Shown piece by piece: positions 9,043 to 17,659 of a stretch of 64,000 nt of DNA. Location: assembly GCF_003049685.1 (NCBI RefSeq), contig NZ_PYSY02000002.1, forward strand, positions 372,001 to 436,000, read 5' to 3'. The translations under genes were made by a program, and so were the position numbers. The notes beneath the pieces are model-generated. The model saw nothing but the letters and a program-made list of their open reading frames with translations, was not told where the DNA came from and did not search any database. The DNA is from Brucella pituitosa (lineage in GTDB: Bacteria; Pseudomonadota; Alphaproteobacteria; Rhizobiales; Rhizobiaceae). Positions within the stretch are counted from its first letter, which is position 1. Every line of letters starts with the position of its first letter.

Positions 9043-10100
9043 CTATGATCCGTCCCGGCTCCGTTACCTTTCAAAACGTCACCAAGAAGTTTGGTAATTT
9101 CACCGCTCTGCCTGATCTGTCGCTGACAGTTGAACCCGGCACACTTGTGACCTTGCTCGGCCCGTCCGGTTGCGGCAAAACCACGACCCTGCGCCTTCTG
9201 GCGGGGCTGGAGCATCCTACATCGGGTCGCATTCTGATCGGTGGCAAGGATGTGACCATGCTCCCTGCCAACGAGCGCGATGTATCGATGGTGTTTCAAT
9301 CCTATGCTCTTTTTCCGCATATGAGCTCGCTCGACAATGTTGCCTATGGGCTTGAATCTTCGGGACTGAAGAAGAAAGAAGCGCGTGAGCGGGCCGAAGA
9401 AGGGCTGAAGCTCGTGGGCCTTGCAGGCATGGGGCATCGCCTTCCTGCAGAACTGTCCGGAGGGCAGCAACAGCGTGTCGCAGTTGCCCGTGCATTGGTG
9501 CTGGAGCCACAGGTGTTATTGCTCGATGAACCGCTGTCCAATCTCGACGCGCGGTTGCGTCGTCGGGTGAGAACCGAGATCAGAGAACTACAGCAAAGAC
9601 TTGGTTTCACAGCAGTTTATGTTACCCACGACCAAGATGAAGCTTTGGCAGTATCCGATACAATTATTGTCATGAAAGACGGCGATATAGCGCAGCAAGG
9701 CAGTCCGCGTGATCTTTATGAGTCGCCTGCATCTGCCTTCATTGCAGACTTCATGGGTGAGGCAAATGTCGTGCCCTGTGAAGTCATCAGTGCAGCAAAT
9801 GGAGAAGCTGTTATTCGTATCGGGAAACTCGAGCACCGTTTGGCATCGGCAAAGGCAAAGCCGGGGCCGGCCCAATTGGCGGTTCGTCCCAATGCGGTGA
9901 GCCTGCAAGCCCAGAGTGGCGGAGACTTCCCCGGACGCGTGGCACATTCCGCTTATCTTGGTGATCATATTGAATATGAAATTGAGACTGAGCACGGCAA
10001 GCTTTTCATTGTCGATCAGGCGGTGGAAGAGGCGCTTGCACCACAAACCGACGTGGCGATTCATTTCAAGCCGCGCGGCCTTGCCATCATCAACAATTGA
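9039..10100 (+). CDS. AfuC-like ABC transporter ATP-binding protein
   Basis: 353 residues. Walker A GPSGCGKTT (about residue 41), Q-loop FQSYALFPH, signature LSGGQQQRV, Walker B LLLDEPLSNLD and the switch His in VTHDQDEAL are all present. A C-terminal TOBE-type extension (about 240-353) fits the Fe3+/polyamine/sugar-phosphate importer class. It energises uptake by the fused permease upstream and overlaps it by ATGA. A second ATG lies six bases further in. Confidence 0.92.
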   Translation: MTMIRPGSVTFQNVTKKFGNFTALPDLSLTVEPGTLVTLLGPSGCGKTTTLRLLAGLEHPTSGRILIGGKDVTMLPANERDVSMVFQSYALFPHMSSLDNVAYGLESSGLKKKEARERAEEGLKLVGLAGMGHRLPAELSGGQQQRVAVARALVLEPQVLLLDEPLSNLDARLRRRVRTEIRELQQRLGFTAVYVTHDQDEALAVSDTIIVMKDGDIAQQGSPRDLYESPASAFIADFMGEANVVPCEVISAANGEAVIRIGKLEHRLASAKAKPGPAQLAVRPNAVSLQAQSGGDFPGRVAHSAYLGDHIEYEIETEHGKLFIVDQAVEEALAPQTDVAIHFKPRGLAIINN

Positions 10101-10145
10101 GCGCATGAACCTTGCGCCTTTATTCCCTCTGACTGGAAACCAAGC

Positions 10146-11006
10146 ATGACATCGGACATTTCAATAGAACTTGAAACGCGGTTTAAGCTTGCGCAGGAAA
10201 TTGCGCGTGAGGCAGGCGCTATGGCGCTCGATTACTTCAATCGCCGCGAAACACTTGTGATCGAAATTAAACGTGATCCGCAGGATGTGGTGTCCATTGC
10301 TGACCGCAATGTCGAACAGCTGATCAATGAGCGCGTATCGGCAGCTTTCAGCGACGATGGCTTTCTGGGTGAAGAATATGGACTGAATGCGGGCAGCTCA
10401 GGCTATACATGGGTGGTTGATCCCATTGATGGCACCAGTCCGTTCGTCAATGGAATGCCGAACTGGTGCGTTTCCATTGCGGTTCTCAAAGATGGTGAGC
10501 CGGTCATCGGTGTTATTCAGGCACCTTGCTTTGGTGAGCTTTACGCATCTGCCAAAGGGCAGGGTGCAACACTTAATGGCAAAAAGCTGGCGCTTGATCC
10601 ATCTCGCAATATCCGTAATTCGGTGACCGGCATCGGCGCTAACAATTATGTAACGCCGCAGGTGGTTGCGAAGATCGTGGAAGATCTGCTTGAAGCGGGC
10701 GGCACATTCATCCGTAATGGTTCCGGTGCGCTTATGATCGCCTATGTCGCGGCCGGGCGTCTGGTTGGCTATTATGAGCCATATATGCATGCATGGGACT
10801 GCATGGCCGGTTTCTGCCTCGTTAAGGAAGCAGGCGGCTATGCGCATCCTTTCCCGACGGAGGGTGAGCAACTGACCAAAGGCAACAAGGTGTTTGTAGC
10901 GGCGCCCGGTGCAATCGATGATCTTAAAAAAGATTGCCCGACTGTAAGAAATAAGCCCCGGAAATCCGGGGCTTATCTTTATGACGACGGATTATCGCGC
11001 TTATAA
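10146..11006 (+). CDS. Inositol-monophosphatase family phosphatase, 3' end probably frameshifted
   Basis: 286 residues as read. Signatures of the Mg-dependent, Li-sensitive phosphatase fold are present: GEEYG (metal Glu), DPIDGTSPFVNG (metal-binding DPIDGT) and WDCMAGFCLVKEAGG (second aspartate motif). Members dephosphorylate inositol phosphates, histidinol phosphate or sugar phosphates. It starts 45 bases after the AfuC-like gene, so it is probably the last gene of that operon. The last ~20 codons run through a terminator hairpin. Removing one A from the A6 run at 10926-10931 would end the protein as DDLKKIARL with a stop at 10945-10947, just before the hairpin, which looks like the ancestral end. 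Confidence 0.85.
   Translation: MTSDISIELETRFKLAQEIAREAGAMALDYFNRRETLVIEIKRDPQDVVSIADRNVEQLINERVSAAFSDDGFLGEEYGLNAGSSGYTWVVDPIDGTSPFVNGMPNWCVSIAVLKDGEPVIGVIQAPCFGELYASAKGQGATLNGKKLALDPSRNIRNSVTGIGANNYVTPQVVAKIVEDLLEAGGTFIRNGSGALMIAYVAAGRLVGYYEPYMHAWDCMAGFCLVKEAGGYAHPFPTEGEQLTKGNKVFVAAPGAIDDLKKDCPTVRNKPRKSGAYLYDDGLSRL
10951..10976. terminator. Bidirectional terminator between the phosphatase gene and iolB
   Basis: Perfect 12-base inverted repeat ATAAGCCCCGGA / TCCGGGGCTTAT around two A. It lies between two convergent genes once both are corrected for their frame problems: phosphatase stop at 10947 and iolB stop at 10979. Confidence 0.85.
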
Positions 11007-11795
11007 ATCCAGTCATGATCCGGGTGGTTTTTGAACCGCCATTTGCGGATCGGACCAGCCATGACGTTGAGATAATACATTTCATAGCCGTAAGGCGCGC
11101 CGCAGGGGGTGATGTCCCTTTGGCACGAGAACTACATCGCCGTCAGAAACGGCCATGGTTTCATCAAGACTGCCATCTTCGGTGAAAACCCGCTGAATAC
11201 CATAGCCCTGCGATGGGTTGAGGCGATGATAATAGGTTTCTTCCAGATATGTCATATCCGGGAAGTTATCTTCATCGTGCCGATGAGGCGGGTAGGATGA
11301 CCAGTTGCCCTGCGGCGTGAATACTTCCGTCACCAAAAGGCTGTCGGCGACATCGCGACCTTCCATAGCAATATTGAAGATATTGCGGGTGTTGGCACCT
11401 TGGCCGCGCGTATCGAAAGTCAGGCCTTCAGGTCCAAGTTTTTGGGCGTTGCGACCTGGTTTGCCGGGTGCTGCGCAGACAGCAAGCACGCAATCGGTTG
11501 TCGCCACGGCACCCCAGTCGCTCTCAGCAGGCACATAGAGACAATGCGGGGCGAGCTTTTCAAACACGCTCATCCGTTCGCCCATTTCGCCGAAATCCTC
11601 GCCAGAAGCCTTGAGCTTTGCCTTGCCTTCGACCAGCACCAGAATGACTTCGCGGTCGCCGGTTTTCTCGGTCGCGGTTTCACCTGCTTTCAGACGATAG
11701 AGGCCAAAGCCGACATAGCCCCAGTTGGCACTTTCCGGCGTGATGTCATGCACCTTGCCATGCTTGCCATTGGGTTTGCGTAACAGATTGGCCAT
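10979..11795 (-). pseudogene. iolB: 5-deoxy-glucuronate isomerase IolB, frame disrupted near the 3' end
   Basis: IolB converts 5-deoxy-glucuronate to 2-deoxy-5-keto-gluconate in inositol breakdown. The open frame (11082-11795, 237 residues) carries the IolB cupin with SSYPPHRHDEDN and EETYYHRLNP, then ends abnormally as VPKGHHPLRRALRL. Dropping one base from the G5 run at 11105-11109 restores HHPCGAPYGYEMYYLNVMAG and a tail ending KNHPDHDWIYKRDNPSS with a stop at 10979-10981, about 271 residues, the family's usual length. The lost tail is the most conserved part of IolB, so this is either a base-calling error or a real disabling mutation. Last gene of iolC-iolD-iolE-iolB; the start is 3 bases from the iolE stop. 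Confidence 0.88.
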
Positions 11796-11798
11796 GGC

Positions 11799-12701
11799 TC
11801 AGTCTCCCTTATCGAGTCCTGCTTCGCGCGCAAATGCTTTGAGCGATTTCAGCCCCAGTGTCTGATATTCAAATGGATTACGCACATCGGGGTCTTGCTC
11901 TGCTTCGATGACCAGCCAGCCCTGATAGCCGTGCTGGGCTGCGACCTTGAGTACTGGTACAAAATCCACGCCGCCCTCCTTATCGCCCGGAACCGTGAAA
12001 ACGCCGCGGCGCACACCTTCCAGAAAGGACAGGCTCTGATCGCGCACTTCAGCAGCAATCGCCGGGCGTACGTTCTTCGCATGGATGTGGCGAACGCGTC
12101 CCATATGGTTCTTCGCAACACGCTCAGGATCGCCACCGCCAAACAGGCAATGCCCTGTATCAAGCAGCAGCTTGGCGTGTGGCCCGGTATGTTTCATCAG
12201 AAGGTCGATCTCGTCTTCGCTCTGAACAATCGTACCCATGTGATGGTGATAGACGAGTGCAATGCCCTGTGCGCTCGCATATTCGGCCAGTGCTTCAACG
12301 CCTGCACCAAACTCTGCCCAACGGGATTCTTCCAGAACGGCGCGCTCAGAGAGCGGCTTGTCATCGTCGCCATGAATGGCGTTCGATGTTTCGCAAACGA
12401 TGATGACCTTGCAGCCCATGGCCTTGAGAAGATCAAGCGCTGGCTGCATCGCAACCTTCTCATCCTCAACGGAATTGGTAAGAAGATTGAGCGAATGCCA
12501 GCCAGAAACGTAACGCAGATTGCGTGTTTCGAGTACTGCTTTAAGTTCCGCTGCAACCTGCGGAAATTTATGGCCTTTTTCAATTCCGTCGAAGCCGATT
12601 TTGGAAGCCTCATTGAGGCATTGATCAAGGCTTATATGTGCGCCGAGGCTGCGATCATCATCGTTCGACCAGGCAATCGGGTTGGTGCCATAGAGGATCA
12701 T
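11799..12701 (-). CDS. iolE: myo-inosose-2 dehydratase IolE
   Basis: 300 residues, full length. Belongs to the xylose-isomerase-like TIM barrel family. IolE dehydrates scyllo-inosose to 3D-trihydroxycyclohexane-1,2-dione. It opens with the characteristic [12 protein letters not shown], and metal-binding positions are seen in [20 protein letters not shown] and HIHAKNVR. The iolD stop lies three bases upstream, so the two are one transcript. Confidence 0.95.
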   Translation of the reverse strand: MILYGTNPIAWSNDDDRSLGAHISLDQCLNEASKIGFDGIEKGHKFPQVAAELKAVLETRNLRYVSGWHSLNLLTNSVEDEKVAMQPALDLLKAMGCKVIIVCETSNAIHGDDDKPLSERAVLEESRWAEFGAGVEALAEYASAQGIALVYHHHMGTIVQSEDEIDLLMKHTGPHAKLLLDTGHCLFGGGDPERVAKNHMGRVRHIHAKNVRPAIAAEVRDQSLSFLEGVRRGVFTVPGDKEGGVDFVPVLKVAAQHGYQGWLVIEAEQDPDVRNPFEYQTLGLKSLKAFAREAGLDKGD

Positions 12702-12704
12702 CGG

Positions 12705-14528
12705 TCAGTTTCTTTCTTTGATCTGAGCTTCATAATTTTCGCGTGCGGCACGCACTTGCTCGCGTTCCGAGACTTCCGGCACAGCCACGTCCCACCACCA
12801 GCCACCGGTTTCAGGCGTCGGATAAGGGTCGGTGTCGATAACGATAACTGTAGTGCGCGGGTTGTTGCGCGCCTCGGCCAGCGCATCTTCAAGTTCGCGG
12901 ATAGAGCCGACCTTTTTGCTGTCGGCACCCATCGCGCCCGCATGAGCTGCAAAGTCGATATTGGATGCGTTCACATGGGTTGTGTGGTCGAGCAGATTGT
13001 TGAACTCGGCACCACCCGTTGCCATCTGCAACCGGTTGATGCAGCCATAACCACGATTATCGGTGAGGACGACTGTGATCTTGATACCCATCATCACAGA
13101 GGTAGCAAGCTCGGAATTGGCCATCATGTAGGAGCCGTCGCCGATCATCACGATCACGTCGCGGTCAGGCTCTGCCATCTTGATACCAAGCCCACCAGCG
13201 ATCTCATACCCCATGCAGGAGAAGCCATATTCCATATGATAGGACATAGGGCGTCCGGCTTTCCAGAGCTGGTGCAATTCGCCCGGCATTGTTCCTGCCG
13301 CACACATGACGACGGTATTTTCTTTCGACTGGCGCTGCACAGCACCGATCACCTGCATATCGGTAGGAAGCTCGTTTGCCTCACCTGGGGCGACTGTGAA
13401 CCGGTCCGCCGCTTCAAACCATTTTGCCTTGAGGCTGCTGTCGAGAGATGGGCGTTTGTAGCCTTTTAATCCTGCAGAAAGCCCATTAAGGCCGACTTTT
13501 GCATCAGCCACGAGTGAGATAGAGCCATGTTTGTGACTGTCATAAGGTTGAACATTAAGGGAAAGCAGCTTGCGGTTCGGATGTTTGAACAGTGCCCATG
13601 AGCCGGTCGTGAAATCCTGAAAGCGCGTTCCGACACCGATCACCAGATCCGCATTTGCTGCAATCGCATTGGCAGAATCTGCACCCGTAACACCGACCGG
13701 GCCAAAATTGAGCGCATGATCCCACGGCAGTGCCGACTTACCAGCCTGCGTTTCGATAACAGGGATATTGTGGGTTTCTGCAAAGCTTTTCAGCGCGTCG
13801 TGGGCACCTGAATAATGGACGCCACCGCCTGCAACGATAACCGGGGTCTTGGCAGCCCTGATTGCGGCAATAGCAGTTGCCAGCTCGTGTTCATCGGCTG
13901 GCGGGCGTCGCCAATGCCAGACTTTTGGTGCGAAGAACTCTTCCGGCCAGTCATAGGCTTCTGCCTGAACGTCCTGACAGAAAGACAACGTCACTGGTCC
14001 ACAATCTGCTGGATCGGTCATTGTGCGGAAAGCGCGCGGCAGGGCTGTCAGAAGCTGTTCTGGACGGGTGATGCGATCAAAATAGCGGCTTACAGGGCGG
14101 AAACAGTCATTGACGGTCATCGTGCCGTCGTTGAAATCCTCGATCTGCTGAAGCACAGGATCAGGACCACGATTGGCAAAAACATCTCCGGGGATGAACA
14201 GAACCGGCAGGCGGTTAACATGGGCGAGTGCCGCCGCTGTGACCATATTGGTTGCGCCGGGGCCGATGGAGGAAGTGACAGCGCAAGCGCGTTTGCGACC
14301 GAGCTGTTTGGTATAGGCAATGGCTGCATGAGCCATGGTTTGCTCATTATGGCCACGCCATGTAACGAGCTGATCGCGGATACCATGCAGTGCCTCGCCA
14401 AGCCCTGCGACATTGCCATGGCCGAAAATAGCCCAGACACCAGCGATGAAGGGATCTCCTTCTGGCGTCATCTGATTGGCTATATAGCGCACAAGAGCCT
14501 GTGCCGCTGTCAGTCGAACGGTCTTCAT
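12705..14528 (-). CDS. iolD: 3D-(3,5/4)-trihydroxycyclohexane-1,2-dione hydrolase IolD
   Basis: 607 residues from the ATG at 14528, which follows GGGAGGAAAG; the frame is open further upstream but without a better start. Thiamine-diphosphate enzyme with the usual three domains. GDGSYMMANSELATS and DNRGYGCINRL form the TPP/Mg site. IolD opens the cyclic dione to 5-deoxy-glucuronate, the substrate of IolB. Second gene of the iol operon, about 70 bases after iolC. Confidence 0.95.
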   Translation of the reverse strand: MKTVRLTAAQALVRYIANQMTPEGDPFIAGVWAIFGHGNVAGLGEALHGIRDQLVTWRGHNEQTMAHAAIAYTKQLGRKRACAVTSSIGPGATNMVTAAALAHVNRLPVLFIPGDVFANRGPDPVLQQIEDFNDGTMTVNDCFRPVSRYFDRITRPEQLLTALPRAFRTMTDPADCGPVTLSFCQDVQAEAYDWPEEFFAPKVWHWRRPPADEHELATAIAAIRAAKTPVIVAGGGVHYSGAHDALKSFAETHNIPVIETQAGKSALPWDHALNFGPVGVTGADSANAIAANADLVIGVGTRFQDFTTGSWALFKHPNRKLLSLNVQPYDSHKHGSISLVADAKVGLNGLSAGLKGYKRPSLDSSLKAKWFEAADRFTVAPGEANELPTDMQVIGAVQRQSKENTVVMCAAGTMPGELHQLWKAGRPMSYHMEYGFSCMGYEIAGGLGIKMAEPDRDVIVMIGDGSYMMANSELATSVMMGIKITVVLTDNRGYGCINRLQMATGGAEFNNLLDHTTHVNASNIDFAAHAGAMGADSKKVGSIRELEDALAEARNNPRTTVIVIDTDPYPTPETGGWWWDVAVPEVSEREQVRAARENYEAQIKERN

Positions 14529-14599
14529 CTTTCCTCCCGGCGGAAATCCGCATTCTCGCAATCTCACAAGACAGGCCTCCACCTGTGCCAGAGATGCGT

Positions 14600-16501
14600 T
14601 TATTTCTGGCGCAGCCTATCCCAAAGATCGCAGAAACCGCGATAGCGTTTTGCCATTTCTGCAACTGCGTCGGTGTCGCTCATTTTGCCGGCGAGCCATT
14701 GGCGAGCGACATCGCCCAGAATGGTGCGGCCGATGGCAAAACCCTTCACCAGATCAAAATCCGCAGCGATTTTCAGGCTTGCTTCCAGTTCTTCGGCTGG
14801 CGCATCAAGCCCCAGCACAACAATGCCACGCGTGTGAGGATCGTTATGGGTGATCGCTTCGCAAGCATTGCGCCATGCCTTGGCAGTCTTCAGCGGCTCA
14901 AGCTTCCACCAGTCAGGATAAACGCCAATTTCGTAGAAACGCTCGATGACTTTGGCGGTGCTCATATCATCGACGGGCGCTACCTTGGATGGAATGACTT
15001 CTAACAGAAACTCGAGACGGTTGCGGCGAGCAGCCGTGAAAAGTCGCTTCACGGTGGCTTCCTGTTGTGCCTTCACGTTGGCGCTGTCATCAGGGTGATA
15101 GAAGCATAAAACCTTGACGACGTTCTCGACAGGCCATTCAACAAGGCCGCCGCAATCAGGACCGAGTTCAGGCTCAAGCTCCAAAGGGCGCGAGCTGGGC
15201 CATTCCGTTGGGCGTCCAATCCATAAGCCAGTCCCGGCGGCACGGTAGAGTGCATCGCGTCCAAGACGGCCATCGCAAAGAATGCCATAGCCGCTTTCTC
15301 CGCCTGAAACCTCTAACGCAGCATTCAGGCATAGTTCTTTGAATTCACCGATCTTTTCATCCGTAGCGCCGGTTTCCTGTGCCATTTCTTCCAGCTGGAT
15401 ACGGTGGTCAAAAGCGAAGACTCGCATATGTGGCCAGTCGCCATTGCGGTTGGTCGACCAATGCACCTGCTCAAGTGCCAGATCTTTGCGCAGCGCCTTG
15501 TCGCGAATGCCGGTCTTGAAGAAATATTGCAGCTCTTCCCAGCTTGGATAAGCGGGTGTGCAGCCATGACGCGACACTGCAAAGGCACCACAGGCATTGG
15601 CGAACTTCAGGCTGGTTGGCCAGTCTTCACCCTTGAGCCAGCCGCGCAACAGACCAGACATGAAGCCATCGCCCGCGCCAAGCACGTTGAAAACTTCAAT
15701 CGGAAAACCTTGTCCTGATTGCCCTTGGTCGAGATAGTCAGGAATGTCGCCCTCAAAGACCACGGCGCCCATTGGTCCGCGTTTGCAAACGAGTGCCGCC
15801 TTCGTGACTTTGCGAACGGCTTTAAGCGCTTCAACTGTATCGGTCGAACCGCCAGCAATATGAAATTCTTCTTCTGTGCCGACGATGAGATCGAAAAGGT
15901 GCAAGGTTGATTGCAGTTTGGTGGTGACGGAAGCAGACTCGATAAATCGGTTCTCGCCATCACCATGGCCGGAAAGCCCCCAGAGGTTGGGGCGATAATC
16001 GATGTCGAGCACCGTACGACTACCGTTTTCCCGCGCAAGCTTCAAAGCTTTGAGGACAGCAGCTTCCGTGCGCGGATGCGACAGATGCGTGCCAGTGGCG
16101 AGTACACATCCGGCCTCGGCAATGAAGTCCGGATCGATATCGTCTTCGCAAAGCGCCATGTCGGCGCAGTTTTCGCGATAGAAGATGAGCGGGAAATGTT
16201 CCTGATCACGGATGCCAAGGATCACCAGCGCTGTCAGGCGTTGCGGATCGGTGACGATACCGCGCGTATCCACACCTTCACGCGCAAGTTCACGCAGCAG
16301 AAAGCGCCCCATATGCTCGTCACCGACGCGGGTTATGAGTGCAGATTTGAGGCCCAGTCGAGCAGTGCCAGTCGCGATATTGGTGGGGGAGCCACCGACA
16401 TATTTGTTGAAGGATGACATGTCTTCAAGCAGACCGCCGACCTGTGCGCCGTAAAGATCCACCGAAGATCGGCCAATCGTAATCAAATCCAGCCGCTTCA
16501 T
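14600..16501 (-). CDS. iolC: Fused 5-dehydro-2-deoxygluconokinase / DUF2090 aldolase-type protein IolC
   Basis: 633 residues from the ATG at 16501, preceded by GGGAGGACTTTA. The N-terminal half (about 1-325) is a PfkB-family sugar kinase with the closing signature NVLGAGDGFMSGLLRG. It phosphorylates 2-deoxy-5-keto-gluconate. The C-terminal half (about 330-630) is a DUF2090 domain, which resembles class I aldolases and in rhizobia is annotated as the 5-dehydro-2-deoxyphosphogluconate aldolase step (IolJ function). No separate iolJ and no iolA is visible nearby, so the fusion plausibly covers the aldolase step here. First gene of iolCDEB. Confidence 0.93.
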   Translation of the reverse strand: MKRLDLITIGRSSVDLYGAQVGGLLEDMSSFNKYVGGSPTNIATGTARLGLKSALITRVGDEHMGRFLLRELAREGVDTRGIVTDPQRLTALVILGIRDQEHFPLIFYRENCADMALCEDDIDPDFIAEAGCVLATGTHLSHPRTEAAVLKALKLARENGSRTVLDIDYRPNLWGLSGHGDGENRFIESASVTTKLQSTLHLFDLIVGTEEEFHIAGGSTDTVEALKAVRKVTKAALVCKRGPMGAVVFEGDIPDYLDQGQSGQGFPIEVFNVLGAGDGFMSGLLRGWLKGEDWPTSLKFANACGAFAVSRHGCTPAYPSWEELQYFFKTGIRDKALRKDLALEQVHWSTNRNGDWPHMRVFAFDHRIQLEEMAQETGATDEKIGEFKELCLNAALEVSGGESGYGILCDGRLGRDALYRAAGTGLWIGRPTEWPSSRPLELEPELGPDCGGLVEWPVENVVKVLCFYHPDDSANVKAQQEATVKRLFTAARRNRLEFLLEVIPSKVAPVDDMSTAKVIERFYEIGVYPDWWKLEPLKTAKAWRNACEAITHNDPHTRGIVVLGLDAPAEELEASLKIAADFDLVKGFAIGRTILGDVARQWLAGKMSDTDAVAEMAKRYRGFCDLWDRLRQK

Positions 16502-16570
16502 TAAAGTCCTCCCTCGGCGCATGCTTTTTTAGCTTGAAGAGGCTGCCTGTGAGTCACGACACGCAGCAAC

Positions 16571-16627
16571 CATTCTATTTCTGATTAAAATGGATTTATT
16601 ATTCCATTTCAATCGAAAAATAGAATG
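16571..16627. promoter_or_regulatory. Nested operator palindromes upstream of iolC
   Basis: In the 136-base gap between the regulator stop and the iolC start lies GGAT-N6-TTCC (16592-16605), one base off the GGAA-N6-TTCC site described for the Sinorhizobium RpiR-type IolR. It sits inside AAATGGA-N8-TCCATTT (16588-16609). Outside that is a 10-base perfect inverted repeat, CATTCTATTT at 16571-16580 and AAATAGAATG at 16618-16627. Probable repressor site of the iolCDEB promoter. Confidence 0.6.
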
Positions 16628-16637
16628 TCGTATCATT

Positions 16638-17486
16638 TTACGACTGTCGTTCCGTGCCAACGGCGACGGCGAGCGTAATCGCAAGACAAAGTGTAGCGGA
16701 AAGAGAGCGGAAGGCACCGAAGTCAACTTCGGAGACAAGCAGCGACTCATTGGCAAACTTGCTCATTGGGCTGACAATCGTGTCGGTAATCGCAACAACA
16801 TCGATGCCGCGCGCGGCGGCATTTTCTGCCATGGCAATGGTTTCAGGCGAGTAGGGCGAGAACGAAATCGCGAGCAACACATCGCCTTTACGGATAGCGT
16901 GCTGGTTTTCCAGCTTTCCGACGGTACTGTGAAGCATGGCCGGAACCTGCATCTTTTCGAGCGCGTAGGCCAGATAGCTCGCAACCGGAAATGCGCGTCG
17001 AACGCCGATGATGTGAATGGTTTCTGCTGTTGCCAGCAGCTTGACGGCTTTCTCAAGTGCCTCCGGCTCGATGGTCTTCAACAGGCTTTCAAGTGAAGTG
17101 CGGCCGGCCTCGGCAAACTCTGCCAGAAGGGCCGGGGCGCTTCCTGCCGCCGTTTCGCGCAAATGCTCAAGCCGTGTGGAATAATCGGGCCAACCGCCAG
17201 CATAGGAGTCGCGAAAAAGCTTCTGCATTTCCGAAAAACCGGAAAAGCCCAATATCTGGCAAAACCGCATGAAGGCCGAACTTTGAACGCCTGCGCCTTC
17301 TGCCATTTCCGCGACCGTTGAAACGGCGATCCGGTCCTGATTGGCGGCAACGTAATCGGCGCATTGCTTCAGGCGCTTGGGCAACCGGTCAGCAACTTCG
17401 AGCAGTCTTGCCTCGAATTCTTTTGCATTCGCGGGCACACTGGCGGAAGTCTCGGCTTGCGCAGCAACAGCTTGTTCGGTGTCCAT
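16638..17486 (-). CDS. iolR: RpiR-family regulator of inositol catabolism (IolR-type)
   Basis: 282 residues from the ATG at 17486, chosen because GAAAGG lies seven bases upstream; the frame also offers ATGs 6 and 36 bases earlier. An N-terminal HTH_6 domain (STVAEMAEGAGVQSSAFMRFCQILGFSGFSEMQ) is followed by a C-terminal SIS sugar-phosphate-binding domain (IIGVRRAFPVASYLAYALEK, LLAISFSPYSPETIAMAENA). In Sinorhizobium the RpiR-type IolR represses iol genes until a pathway intermediate binds. It sits between iolC and divergent iolG, with candidate sites on both flanks. Confidence 0.85.
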   Translation of the reverse strand: MDTEQAVAAQAETSASVPANAKEFEARLLEVADRLPKRLKQCADYVAANQDRIAVSTVAEMAEGAGVQSSAFMRFCQILGFSGFSEMQKLFRDSYAGGWPDYSTRLEHLRETAAGSAPALLAEFAEAGRTSLESLLKTIEPEALEKAVKLLATAETIHIIGVRRAFPVASYLAYALEKMQVPAMLHSTVGKLENQHAIRKGDVLLAISFSPYSPETIAMAENAAARGIDVVAITDTIVSPMSKFANESLLVSEVDFGAFRSLSATLCLAITLAVAVGTERQS

Positions 17487-17542
17487 TGCCATCCTTTCAG
17501 AAACGGTCTCTTGACATCCCATATATCACAATCTAGCAAAAT

Positions 17543-17556
17543 AGAATAAATATTCC
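17543..17556. promoter_or_regulatory. Candidate IolR operator between iolR and iolG
   Basis: AGAA-TAAATA-TTCC, one base off GGAA-N6-TTCC, within the near-palindrome TAGAATAAATATTCCA. It lies 57 bases from the chosen iolR start and 104 from the iolG start. It resembles the site upstream of iolC (TGGATTTATTATTCCA). Confidence 0.55.
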
Positions 17557-17659
17557 ATTGAGCTTTGCATCCGTGACATATTCGGGAAATGAGCAGAACG
17601 GAATAGCGAAACTGATTTGTCGGTCAATCGAGGATGGCCGTTTTGGGAGGATGAAGGCA

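Noticed and set aside
5659-10100. Reading the AfuABC-like operon as a ferric iron importer
   Set aside because: The Tyr-Tyr iron ligand pair is missing and a phosphatase is linked; the real ferric system appears to be at 27883-31868.
11895-13469. 524-codon plus-strand frame opposite iolE and iolD
   Set aside because: Cys/His/Arg-rich shadow translation with no recognisable domain; both opposite genes are clear.
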